32,346 bases of DNA, taken from assembly GCF_001870485.1 (NCBI RefSeq), contig NZ_MDKE01000028.1, positions 1-32,346 of the forward strand. The letters are read 5' to 3'. A program made the position numbers and the translations under genes. Below, piece by piece: positions 1-8,949 of this stretch. Each line of letters starts with the position of its first letter. Positions within the stretch are counted from its first letter, which is position 1. Under the pieces are notes generated by a model. That model was not told the DNA's origin. It searched no databases and worked only from the letters and a program-made list of their open reading frames with translations. This DNA is from Oceanisphaera psychrotolerans (GTDB taxonomy: Bacteria > Pseudomonadota > Gammaproteobacteria > Enterobacterales > Aeromonadaceae).

Positions 1-53
1 TTTGATCTTCTGAGCGGGATCGTCAAGCGATCTGGCTTAACTGATCGGCATTA
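1..53. other. Unassigned sequence at the left edge
   Basis: I see no coding frame or recognisable element in these bases. They lie beyond the point where similarity to the trhP terminator stops, so they probably belong to whatever originally followed trhP. Confidence 0.4.
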
Positions 54-166
54 GGGATGATTCCCGGCTTTTTTGTTTTTCGTTATCGTTCAGACAATCA
101 GGCCGTCTGTGGTTGGGCATGAGGCCGGCGGCTGTCCTGCTGAGCGTTCAGGTGGCGCAGCAGTAG
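54..166 (-). pseudogene. Displaced copy of the trhP 3' end and part of its terminator
   Basis: Read on the minus strand, 166 to 98 encodes a tail containing LLRHLNAQQDSRRPHAQ and then a TGA stop at 100-98. It matches the C-terminus of the intact trhP at 5207-6625, which contains LLRHLGEQQDSRQPSA. Beyond the stop, the T-tract and the TCCCGGC arm of the terminator are also shared (54-80 against 5147-5175). A 15-bp core, CAGGTGGCGCAGCAG, is identical at 149-163 and 5270-5284. The copies differ at many other positions, and this one lacks the 7-bp repeats of the intact gene, so it is not a recent exact duplication. Only about 22 codons remain, with no start. The distal arm of the hairpin is not conserved, so this terminator is probably broken. 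I infer the displaced end of trhP left by insertion of the 167-5140 segment. Confidence 0.75.
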
Positions 167-178
167 CCTCAATGCCAA

Positions 179-1135
179 TCAGCTTTTACTGAATAACAAA
201 ACTCGTTGTTGACTGGGCAATATAGATGCTTGTTCTTCTACTTCACTCGCTAACTGGCCTGCATCCATCGCAACACGGCATAACAAGTCTACCTCGGGCG
301 ACTTGCAGCCTTTACGCCAGGCCAGCATCAGCGGGCAATAAACGGGGAGATCATCAAGTTCGTAGGCAATGAGGTTATCATCACCTGCAGCCAGAATGCT
401 CGGCATGATGGCGTAGCCCATCCCCGTGGCTACCAGGCCGCGAATGGTAATGTCATCGTGACACTCCTGCACGATATGCGGCGTGACGCCCGCATCACGA
501 AAATACCGGTCGATACGATCGTAGCTGCCCGGGGTCGAATCACGCTTGAAGCGTATGTAGGGGGCTCCATCAAAGTCGCGCAGCGATGTGGGCGCCTTGT
601 CCAGGAAACCGGGGTGACGACGCATGATCACCGCCATGCGGAACGTGCCGATGGGCAGGGTATCCAGCAGAGGCTCATCGTCTGGTTCAATGAACAGCAG
701 GCCGGCATCAATGCTGCCCTGGACGATGGCCGTGGACTGAGGGCCGGATAACATGGACTCGAGTGCAAGCCGGATATCCGGATACTGCGCACGAAACCGA
801 CTGATCACTCCCGAAATGCTGGGAATGTAAGGGTGAATGGTGGTGATGCCGATGGACAGGCTGTCGGCATACCCTTCTGCGATGGCTTTTGTCTTCTTGG
901 CAACATTATCAACGTCGGCCACCAGGCGCAGGGCATTGTCATACAGGAATTCACCTGCCCGGGTTAATATCACTCCCTTGTGATTTCTATCGAGCAGCCG
1001 GGTACCCAGCCCTTCTTCGAGCAGCCGGATTTGCCGTGTTAATGCCGGCTGGGCAATGTGAATTTTTCTTGCCGCCGCAGTGATTGAACCTTCATCGACG
1101 ACTGACAGAAAGTACCTCAGTTTTCTTATATCCAT
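179..1135 (-). CDS. LysR-family transcriptional regulator
   Basis: A 318-residue protein of normal LysR length. The N-terminal winged helix-turn-helix (about residues 1-60) contains the typical LRYFLSVVDEGSITAAARK and AQPALTRQIRLLEEGLG elements. A periplasmic-binding-like effector domain fills the rest, from about residue 90. I chose the ATG at 1135 because the family begins MDIRKLRYF; an in-frame ATG 36 bases upstream would only add an unconserved stretch. The gene diverges from the amidohydrolase/carrier/racemase operon, which LysR proteins usually control from the shared intergenic region (here 1136-1372), so I infer it is the local activator or repressor. Its stop lies about 12 bases from the displaced trhP tail. 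The ligand cannot be read from the sequence; an N-acyl amino acid or its product is a guess from context. Confidence 0.9.
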   Translation of the reverse strand: MDIRKLRYFLSVVDEGSITAAARKIHIAQPALTRQIRLLEEGLGTRLLDRNHKGVILTRAGEFLYDNALRLVADVDNVAKKTKAIAEGYADSLSIGITTIHPYIPSISGVISRFRAQYPDIRLALESMLSGPQSTAIVQGSIDAGLLFIEPDDEPLLDTLPIGTFRMAVIMRRHPGFLDKAPTSLRDFDGAPYIRFKRDSTPGSYDRIDRYFRDAGVTPHIVQECHDDITIRGLVATGMGYAIMPSILAAGDDNLIAYELDDLPVYCPLMLAWRKGCKSPEVDLLCRVAMDAGQLASEVEEQASILPSQQRVLLFSKS

Positions 1136-1372
1136 GTTGTTATTTCGCTCAAACAGCCTGTGGCATATCAAAAAGGCATGGCATCATCGAGAAGAAGTAT
1201 TTTTCGGCCTTTAACTCATTGAATATGATGAAAAACGCCGCTGAGTGCAACAGCACAAACGGTGGTTTCATGGACTTTTCCCCTTGGCGACGTGCTGCTT
1301 GCCGGGAGGATGATAGTCAGTTACGGAAGACCAAGCCGGTTCCAGGTAATGGGCAATAGAGGGATCTATCTA
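1136..1372. promoter_or_regulatory. Divergent control region between the LysR gene and the catabolic operon
   Basis: A 237-base AT-richer gap separates the two divergent genes and should hold both promoters and the LysR site. I see a small palindrome GTGC-AACA-GCAC at 1245-1256. I do not see a convincing T-N11-A box or a strong -35/-10 pair, so no operator is assigned. The ribosome site for the amidohydrolase is AGAGGG at 1358-1363. Confidence 0.4.
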
Positions 1373-2530
1373 ATGAAAGAGTGTGATATAGAGCGCATGA
1401 CTGCCTTTCGGCGTGAGCTGCATCGTTTTCCCGAGCTCTCCTGTCATGAGCAACAGACCGCCGAACGGGTGGTTGGCATGCTGCGGGAAATCGGTGTCGA
1501 CGAGGTGTATCAGGGCATCGGCGGCCACGGCGTGGTCGGCATCATCAACGGCTTGTCGGCCGGTCGCAGCGTGGGCCTGAGGGCCGACATGGATGCCCTG
1601 CCGTTGGCAGAAGACAACACCACCGAGTACTGTTCCCGCCATCAGGGTGTCATGCATGCTTGCGGCCATGATGGTCATACGGCGATGCTGGTCGGTGCTG
1701 CCCTTGAGCTGGTTCAGAACCGTCCAGCCTCCGGTCGTGTGGTACTTGTCTTCCAACCGGCCGAGGAGCTCGGCACTGGGGCGCCCGCGATGCTTGACGA
1801 TGGACTGCTGGAGCGCTTTCCCATCGAAGCGATATTTGGCATGCACAACTGGCCCGGGGTCGAGACTGGGCACTTTGTGATCCATGACCGGCCGCACATG
1901 GCCTCAAGTGACGATTTCGAGGTGCAGTTCAACTCCGAAGGCGGTCATGGCGCCATGCCCCACCTGACCACGGACCCCGTCTTTGCTGCCGGGTTGTTCG
2001 TAACCGCCTTGCAGCAGGTCATCAGTCGCAATACCAATCCCGAGGATATCGCAGTCGTCAGTGTCGGCAGTCTTCAGAGCGGTCATGCCAGCAACATCAT
2101 TCCGGCCATGGCCAGGATCAAGGGCACAGCCCGCAGTTTTAAGCCCGATGTCAGACGGCATATCGAACAACGTATCCACGATATCGTGGAAGGTATTGGC
2201 TTGGCGACGGGGTGTGCGCCGGCCATTGACTACAGGCACTCGACCCCGCCGGTGGCCAATGACCCGGCCTGTGTTACCCTCGCGCGCAGCGTGGTCGAAG
2301 AGCTGTGGGGCACGTCTCTGCTGGTGGATCATCCGATCAGCATGGGCGCCGATGACATGGGCGCTTTCCTGGAAAAGGTACCTGGCGTCTATGCGTGGAT
2401 TGGCAATGGGGGCGGTGACTCGGCCCCACGGTTGCATCAGCCCGACTACGACTTCAACGACGACATTCTGGATAAAGGCAGCCGTTTTCTTTCCCATGCT
2501 GCTCGACGTTTTCTCGACAGCAACCAGTGA
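1373..2530 (+). CDS. M20-family metal-dependent amidohydrolase (HipO/IAA-amino acid hydrolase type)
   Basis: A 385-residue protein, the usual length for M20D hydrolases that cleave N-acyl amino acids (hippurate, N-acetyl or indoleacetyl conjugates). Motifs in order are RADMDALPL near residue 70, HACGHDGHTAML with C97 and H99, FQPAEE with E131/E132, MHNWP with H158, the lid-domain GGHGAMPH near 190, and a late RLHQPDYDF histidine. Together these give the binuclear metal site and catalytic glutamate. The ATG at 1373 is chosen because AGAGGG lies 9 bases upstream and the N-terminus then matches the family; longer in-frame starts add unrelated residues. It is probably cytoplasmic, with no signal peptide seen. 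It is the first gene of an operon with the carrier (14 bases on) and the racemase. The exact acyl group and amino acid are unknown. Confidence 0.88.
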   Translation: MKECDIERMTAFRRELHRFPELSCHEQQTAERVVGMLREIGVDEVYQGIGGHGVVGIINGLSAGRSVGLRADMDALPLAEDNTTEYCSRHQGVMHACGHDGHTAMLVGAALELVQNRPASGRVVLVFQPAEELGTGAPAMLDDGLLERFPIEAIFGMHNWPGVETGHFVIHDRPHMASSDDFEVQFNSEGGHGAMPHLTTDPVFAAGLFVTALQQVISRNTNPEDIAVVSVGSLQSGHASNIIPAMARIKGTARSFKPDVRRHIEQRIHDIVEGIGLATGCAPAIDYRHSTPPVANDPACVTLARSVVEELWGTSLLVDHPISMGADDMGAFLEKVPGVYAWIGNGGGDSAPRLHQPDYDFNDDILDKGSRFLSHAARRFLDSNQ

Positions 2531-2544
2531 GTTCAGGGGGTAAT

Positions 2545-3942
2545 ATGAGTCATCTAGAAAGAGCTGCCGAGTTCGAGGCAGCACCACGCCGGCAGCTCGG
2601 TTTTCCACATATCTTCGTGGTCTTGTTCACTTTCATCTGTGTCGCGGCCGCTATGACCTATCTGATCGATGCCGGCAGCTATGAGCGAGTGCTTTCCGAG
2701 CAGGGCAAGACGGTGGTGGTACCTGGCAGCTATGCTGCCATCGATGGCCAGCCAGCGACCTTGCTCACTCCGTTCATCGCGGTCTTCGAGGGCATGAAGG
2801 AAGGCAGCAGCATCATCTTCTTCATCTTTATTTCCGGGGGCGCCTTTGGGGTACTCAAGGCGACGGGAGTACTGCAGAAGCTGGTGGCCAGTATCAGCCG
2901 CAGCCTGTCGGGTCATGACATCATCCTGATCCCGTTGTTGATGCTGCTGTTTGCCATCGGCGGCGCCACCTTTGGTCTCGCCGAGGAAACCATCGCCTTC
3001 ATCATCATACTGGCACCGATGATGAGGATGCTGGGTTATAACTCCATGGTTGCCGCCGCCGTTCCGCTGGTGGGTGCCGGGGCCGGGTTCTCCGCGGCGT
3101 TCATGAATCCCTTTACCGTCGGTGTGGCCCAGGATATTGCCCAGTTGCCGATGTTTTCGGGCATGGGCCTGCGGGTTGTTTACTGGCTGGTGTTTGTCGG
3201 CGTGAGCATCGCTTTCGTGACCTACTATGCCGCCAGGGTGAAATCGACTCCCGTGTCTGGAGTAGCAGGAGGTCAGGATGTGCTCGACGAAAGCCCCCTG
3301 AGTCATTCCGACCGCTTGATCCTGTCGGCCTTCGCCGGTTCCATCCTGCTAATCGCCTATGGCGTCATCCGTCATGGCTGGTATATCGGCGAAATGTCCG
3401 GCGTGTTCCTGCTGATGAGCATAATGGTCGGGGCCTTTGCCCGCATGAGCCCCAACGAGATCGCCGAACAGTTTGTGAATGGACTAAAGGACATCGCCAT
3501 GGGGGCCCTGGTGGTCGGTTTCGCCTTCGGTATCCTGATCGTGCTCAAGAACGGCAGCATCCTCGATACCATTCTATATCATCTCGAACAGCTGATTGGC
3601 GGCATGCCACCCGTGTTCACGGCCGTCGGTATGTTTCTGGTACAGATGCTGCTTAACTGCCTGGTCCCCTCCGGCAGTGGCCAGGCCGCCCTGACCATGC
3701 CGCTGATGGTGCCGCTTGCCGATCTCGTGGGCGTTACTCGCCAGACCGCGGTGCTTGCCTTTCAGTTGGGCGACGGCATCACCAACATCATCACCCCCAC
3801 CTCCGGCTACTTTATGGCGGGACTGTCGGTGGCCGGTGTTTCCTGGAGCAAATGGATCAAGTGGATTCTGCCATTGTTCCTGATACAGCTGATGCTGGCC
3901 GCCGGCATGGTTACCCTTGCCTATTATATTTCCTGGTCTTGA
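2545..3942 (+). CDS. YfcC-family (DcuC superfamily) membrane carrier
   Basis: A 465-residue polytopic inner-membrane protein with about a dozen hydrophobic segments. It opens with a basic stretch, then [28 protein letters not shown], typical of YfcC-like carriers. Conserved glycine-rich loops include [11 protein letters not shown] (about 150), [16 protein letters not shown] (about 380) and [18 protein letters not shown] (about 415), the re-entrant loop signatures of the DcuC/ion-transporter superfamily. I chose ATG 2545 with AGGGGG at 2535-2540. A GTG at 2527 overlaps the preceding stop but has no ribosome site. Relatives are annotated as C4-dicarboxylate, short-chain fatty acid or basic amino acid carriers, and few have been tested. 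Context suggests it imports the substrate of the flanking hydrolase and racemase; that is inference. Confidence 0.85.
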   Translation: MSHLERAAEFEAAPRRQLGFPHIFVVLFTFICVAAAMTYLIDAGSYERVLSEQGKTVVVPGSYAAIDGQPATLLTPFIAVFEGMKEGSSIIFFIFISGGAFGVLKATGVLQKLVASISRSLSGHDIILIPLLMLLFAIGGATFGLAEETIAFIIILAPMMRMLGYNSMVAAAVPLVGAGAGFSAAFMNPFTVGVAQDIAQLPMFSGMGLRVVYWLVFVGVSIAFVTYYAARVKSTPVSGVAGGQDVLDESPLSHSDRLILSAFAGSILLIAYGVIRHGWYIGEMSGVFLLMSIMVGAFARMSPNEIAEQFVNGLKDIAMGALVVGFAFGILIVLKNGSILDTILYHLEQLIGGMPPVFTAVGMFLVQMLLNCLVPSGSGQAALTMPLMVPLADLVGVTRQTAVLAFQLGDGITNIITPTSGYFMAGLSVAGVSWSKWIKWILPLFLIQLMLAAGMVTLAYYISWS

Positions 3943-3955
3943 AGGACGTTTTCCT

Positions 3956-5062
3956 ATGCAGATTAAACAGATCACCGTCTATGGCATTCGTTTGCCACTC
4001 AAACAGCCATTTAAGATTGCCTACGATACCTATGAAGATATCGAAAGTATCCTGGTCAGGGTCGAGTCGACTTCGGGAGAAGTGGGCTGGGGGGAAGCGG
4101 TTGTCGACCAGCACGTCTCGGGAGAGACTTGGCAGGCAGCTCGACAGATCATCACCGGAGAATTGGCGCCGCTACTGATCGGGCGCCCAATCGACAGTAT
4201 TGGCACCTTCCACAGCATGGCCGAGGCACGTATCCGCCATAACCCTTCCGCCAAGGCCGCTCTGGATATTGCCCTGCACGACCTGCTGGCCAGGCACTGT
4301 AAGGTGCCACTCTACAGCCTGCTCGGGGGACGCTACCATGCCCGTCTCGAACTGCCTTGCGTGATCAGCATGCTGGCACCGGAGGAGATGGCGCGCCAGG
4401 CGCGGGAAGCCTGTGAGCGTGGTTATACATCAGTCAAGATCAAACTCGGTGATGCCCCGGCGCTGGATGTCGAACGCATCGCTCGCGTCCGGGAGGCGAT
4501 GGCGCCGGGCGTGGCGCTGCGGGTAGATGCCAACCAGGGCTGGAGTGCCAAGCAGGCTCTGCAGGTTATCCGTCAGGCTGCGCCCTATCAGGTGGAGTGG
4601 TTCGAGCAACCGGTCTCCATCGAGAATCTGGATGCACTGGCCCGAGTAACTCAGGCCACCGAGGCGGTTATCATGGCCGACGAGCCCATCCACGGCGTGC
4701 GCGACATGCTCGAGGTGGTTCGCCGCCAGGCGGCGGACATGGTCAATATCAAACTGATGAAGTCCGGGGGATTGCACGCCGCCCGCGCCATGGCAGAGAT
4801 CGGTCTCGCCGCCGATATTTCCTGCCAGGTAGGTTCCATGGTGGAGTCATCGGTGGCTACCCTAGCGGGCGCGCACCTGGCGGTGGCCCATTGCAACATA
4901 GTGGCTAACGACATGGTGGGACCGGCCATGATTGCTCGTGATGTTGCCGACATGCCCGGCAATGAGACCCATATCGAGTTGTCCGATGCCCCCGGGCTTG
5001 GCATCTGGATCGACGAGGACAGAGTCAGGGCACTCAGTACCTTTGAAGATAGAATCGACTGA
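3956..5062 (+). CDS. Enolase-superfamily racemase/epimerase (MLE subgroup; N-acyl amino acid racemase or dipeptide epimerase)
   Basis: A 368-residue protein with the N-terminal capping domain (1-125) and TIM barrel of the muconate-lactonizing subgroup. The KxK acid/base motif is K161-I-K163, metal ligands are D191, E217 and D242 (in VDAN, FEQP and ADEP), and the opposing lysine is K266 in NIKLMKSGG. Two lysines facing each other imply 1,1-proton transfer, i.e. racemisation or epimerisation. By eye, the place where dipeptide epimerases carry DxD reads NDMVGP, so the second aspartate is valine; this favours an N-blocked substrate over a free dipeptide. ATG 3956 has AAGGA at 3942-3946. It is the last gene of the operon, and the terminator at 5141-5164 follows. 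Exact substrate unknown; o-succinylbenzoate synthase activity is a less likely alternative because no menaquinone genes are nearby. Confidence 0.85.
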   Translation: MQIKQITVYGIRLPLKQPFKIAYDTYEDIESILVRVESTSGEVGWGEAVVDQHVSGETWQAARQIITGELAPLLIGRPIDSIGTFHSMAEARIRHNPSAKAALDIALHDLLARHCKVPLYSLLGGRYHARLELPCVISMLAPEEMARQAREACERGYTSVKIKLGDAPALDVERIARVREAMAPGVALRVDANQGWSAKQALQVIRQAAPYQVEWFEQPVSIENLDALARVTQATEAVIMADEPIHGVRDMLEVVRRQAADMVNIKLMKSGGLHAARAMAEIGLAADISCQVGSMVESSVATLAGAHLAVAHCNIVANDMVGPAMIARDVADMPGNETHIELSDAPGLGIWIDEDRVRALSTFEDRID

Positions 5063-5140
5063 GTACATGAAAAGAGAATCATTGTTTATAAGATAATTCC
5101 TCAATACACAGACGCGACACCCAGATCATATCGCAACAAA

Positions 5141-5164
5141 AAAGCCGGGATAATTCCCGGCTTT
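5141..5164. terminator. Bidirectional intrinsic terminator between the racemase and trhP
   Basis: A perfect 10-bp stem, AAAGCCGGGA at 5141-5150 and TCCCGGCTTT at 5155-5164, encloses a TAAT loop. T-runs follow on both strands, so it can end transcription of the plus-strand operon and of trhP on the minus strand. Half of it is repeated at 54-72. Confidence 0.92.
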
Positions 5165-5206
5165 TTTGTTTTCGCTCTTCCTGACGATAATCAGGCTGTC
5201 AGCGGT

Positions 5207-6625
5207 TTAGCATGGGGCTGACGGCTGACGGCTGACGGCTGACGGCTGACGGCTGTCTTGCTGCTCGCCCAGGTGGCGCAGCAGGATGCCGAAGCCGGCG
5301 TCCACCGACTCGGGCAGCGGCAGCCAGACCACATGGCCGCTGCCGGGCGCGACCTCGATGGTTTCACCTTTGCGGTTTTTCAGTTGATCCAGAGTGAAGG
5401 TCAGGTTGCCGTTGGGCGTCATCAGTTCCAGCTGGTCGCCGAGCAGAAACTTGTTTTTCACCGACACTTCTACCCAGTCGCCATCGCGGCCGGTGATTTC
5501 GCCCACAAACTGCTGGCTGGTCGAAACTGAATAACCGGTCTCGTAATTCTGGTAGTCGCCGTGGGCATGGCGCTTGAGAAAACCCTCGGTATAGCCACGG
5601 TGGGCCAGGTTTTCCAGGGTATTCATCAGGGTGGCGTCGAAGGGCTTGCCCGCCACCGCATCGTCGATGGCCTTGCGATAAACCTGAGCGGTGCGCGCCA
5701 CGTAATAGAACGACTTGGTACGGCCTTCAATTTTCAGCGAGTGTACGCCCATCTGAGTCAGTCGCTCCACATACTGCACTGCGCGCAGATCCTTGGAGTT
5801 CATGATGTAGGTGCCGTGCTCGTCTTCGTAAGCGGCCATGTATTCGCCGGGGCGATTGCTTTCTTCCAGCAGCACCGGCTGATCGTAGGGAGCGCCGGCG
5901 CCGAGGGTGGGCTCGACCTGTTGCACTTGCTCTACCGGCTGCACCAGGATGGGCTCCTGCTTGTGCACTATCTGGCCGGCATCATCTTCCTTGGCGTCGT
6001 GCACCTTGTATTCCCAGCGGCAGGCGTTGGTACAGGTACCCTGGTTGGGATCGCGCTTGTTGATGTAGCCGGACAGCAGGCAACGTCCGGAATAGGCCAT
6101 ACACAGGGCGCCGTGAACAAACACTTCCAGCTCGACATCCGGGCAGTTGGTGCGAATTTCCTCGATCTCTTCCAGCGACAGCTCGCGCGACAGTATCACC
6201 CGTTCGATGCCGTAGTCCTGCCAGAACTTGACCGAGGCCCAGTTGACGGCGTTGGCCTGCACCGAAAGGTGAATGGGCATTTCGGGAAAGTGCTCGCGCA
6301 CCAGCATGATGAGTCCGGGATCAGACATGATCAGGGCATCCGGGCCCATTTCCACTACCGGCTTCATGTCGCGCAGAAAGGTTTTCAGTTTGGCGTTGTG
6401 GGGCTGAATGTTGACCACCACATAGAATTTCTTGCCGAGCGCATGGGCTTCGTCGATGCCAATCTTGAGGTTTTCGTGATTGAATTCGTTGTTGCGTACC
6501 CGCAGCGAATAACGAGGCTGGCCGGCGTAGACCGCATCGGCGCCATAGGCGAAGGCATAACGCATATTCTTGAGGGTGCCGGCGGGGGAGAGCAATTCGG
6601 GTTTGAACGGTTCAGTGGTCAACAT
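5207..6625 (-). CDS. trhP: tRNA U34 hydroxylation protein TrhP (YegQ), peptidase U32 family
   Basis: A 472-residue protein, near identical in pattern to E. coli YegQ (about 453 residues). It opens FKPELLSPAGTLKNMRYAFA and has the U32 signature ELEVFVHGALCMAYSGRCLLSG, with further cysteines in QGTCTNACRWEY that fit an iron-sulfur site. TrhP takes part in prephenate-dependent 5-hydroxylation of wobble uridine-34 in tRNA; this role is from the known family. The start at 6625 adds MLTTEP before the E. coli-like start. Oddity: the last 15 or so residues are encoded by a 7-bp tandem repeat (5216-5257), which reads as an SRQPSAV heptapeptide repeat and makes the tail longer than usual. Its 3' end is duplicated at 54-166. 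The gene stands alone, downstream of gapA on the same strand. Confidence 0.95.
   Translation of the reverse strand: MLTTEPFKPELLSPAGTLKNMRYAFAYGADAVYAGQPRYSLRVRNNEFNHENLKIGIDEAHALGKKFYVVVNIQPHNAKLKTFLRDMKPVVEMGPDALIMSDPGLIMLVREHFPEMPIHLSVQANAVNWASVKFWQDYGIERVILSRELSLEEIEEIRTNCPDVELEVFVHGALCMAYSGRCLLSGYINKRDPNQGTCTNACRWEYKVHDAKEDDAGQIVHKQEPILVQPVEQVQQVEPTLGAGAPYDQPVLLEESNRPGEYMAAYEDEHGTYIMNSKDLRAVQYVERLTQMGVHSLKIEGRTKSFYYVARTAQVYRKAIDDAVAGKPFDATLMNTLENLAHRGYTEGFLKRHAHGDYQNYETGYSVSTSQQFVGEITGRDGDWVEVSVKNKFLLGDQLELMTPNGNLTFTLDQLKNRKGETIEVAPGSGHVVWLPLPESVDAGFGILLRHLGEQQDSRQPSAVSRQPSAPC
5216..5257. repeat. 7-bp tandem repeat (GGCTGAC) within the 3' end of trhP
   Basis: Five perfect GGCTGAC units occupy 5216-5250, and a sixth, GGCTGTC, lies at 5251-5257. 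Because 7 is not a multiple of 3, three units make a 21-bp, seven-codon period, and the minus-strand reading repeats as SRQPSAV. Gain or loss of a unit would shift the frame of the last codons and move the stop. The displaced trhP tail at 54-166 lacks the array. Confidence 0.93.
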
Positions 6626-6721
6626 GTCATTCTCGTCTGATATCAGGTCAGCAGGCCACCACCAGATGGCGACCGGGAGTGCTATTTTACGCCCTCGGGC
6701 GCTTGATATCGAGCAGAGACA

Positions 6722-6748
6722 AAAAGCCGGGCTTCAAGCCCGGCTTTT
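6722..6748. terminator. Intrinsic terminator of gapA
   Basis: The stem core GCCGGGC (6726-6732) pairs with GCCCGGC (6738-6744) around TTCAA. Outer A/T runs extend the pairing to 6722-6748. On the minus strand the hairpin is followed by a T-run, 27 bases beyond the gapA stop. It can work in both directions. Confidence 0.9.
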
Positions 6749-6774
6749 GTGGTCACGATGACTACGGTCGAAGG

Positions 6775-8006
<1,232 letters not shown>

Positions 8007-8801
8007 TCAGCTCCGGTTGTAGGTGCCTTCTTGCAGAAGATCGATGATGGTATCGACGCGCTGCTGCATCTGCTGCTGCTGGATGTTGTCGAAGCGGGCA
8101 TAGACATTCATGCGGGTCAGGTCGACCCGGTTGTCCGGATTCAGCTTGGCCAGTACGCGAGACCAGATCCACACCTCGCGATAGCGTTGTTCACGAACGT
8201 AGAGGCCGATCAGGTTGGCGATAATGTCGGTATCTATGGTGGCATCGGCCTCGTAAAGGCTGAGCGCCCGGTGCAGAGCCTGCTCCGCCGCCGCGCTGTC
8301 GCGCAGGGTGAGTAAAGCTGCCAGGGCTTTCTGCAGCTCCGGCTTTAGCATTTCCGGCCGGTCGGCCAGTTTGATGAAGCGGGCTCTGGCGCTGAGGTTG
8401 CCGTGATGCTGCCAGTGCCAGAGCAGCAGCTCCGGGTAATCGGAATTCAGGCTCTGTTGCTCCAGTTGTGCCAATGCGTTTCTGGCCTTGAGGATGGCTT
8501 CCAGCTTGTCGTTCTTCCGCTCCTTGCGTTTGGTGTATTCGATGTCCAGCAGGGGATCCAGGCAGTCGTGATAACGCTTCAGGCTGACCATCAGCTGATA
8601 GTCGCTGGCATCATCCGGTGAGCTGGCTTGCTGCCGTCGCGCCCTGATAAGGTTCGAACGTTCGAATTTGCACCAGCTGTCTTCATGCAGGTCGACGCAG
8701 AAGTGTGGCGTTGTTTCGCAGATGGTTTGGATGCGATCTTGCTCACAAGCTGCCAAAAAGAGGGGAGTCATCAGTATTAAAAAGGCACTTTTTGTATTCA
8801 T
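8007..8801 (-). CDS. DUF2989 family lipoprotein
   Basis: A 264-residue protein with a lipoprotein signal peptide: MNTKSAFLILMTPLFLAAC, where LAAC is the lipobox and the cysteine is residue 19. The mature part begins EQDRIQTICETTPHFC. It carries several cysteines in its first 45 residues (CETTPHFCVDLHEDSWC), which suggests disulfides in the periplasm, and is then largely helical and charged. I recognise it as DUF2989, a gammaproteobacterial family of unknown function. ATG 8801 is chosen because the signal peptide starts there; 45 further in-frame residues upstream do not look like a signal or domain. It sits between gapA and the long GAPDH gene. I recall the same three-gene neighbourhood in Shewanella, which hints at a conserved but undefined link to sugar metabolism. 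It diverges from the downstream GAPDH. Confidence 0.8.
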   Translation of the reverse strand: MNTKSAFLILMTPLFLAACEQDRIQTICETTPHFCVDLHEDSWCKFERSNLIRARRQQASSPDDASDYQLMVSLKRYHDCLDPLLDIEYTKRKERKNDKLEAILKARNALAQLEQQSLNSDYPELLLWHWQHHGNLSARARFIKLADRPEMLKPELQKALAALLTLRDSAAAEQALHRALSLYEADATIDTDIIANLIGLYVREQRYREVWIWSRVLAKLNPDNRVDLTRMNVYARFDNIQQQQMQQRVDTIIDLLQEGTYNRS

Positions 8802-8949
8802 ATGGAGCCTGCTCGACCAGTCCTTAGTCTGGTAATCATACCCCCTATCCACTAAAATAGGCGCGCTTAAAATAGAGCTGATGCGGCATGTTTTTAATAA
8901 CCCGCCATCAATGTTAATGACGGTTACCTGAAACAAAAGGATCTGGTCG

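Noticed and set aside
5941-5980. A mutation or insertion in trhP at the extra Gln/Val-rich stretch (PVEQVQQVEPTLG)
   Set aside because: The frame is continuous and the insertion relative to E. coli is only a few residues in a variable loop.
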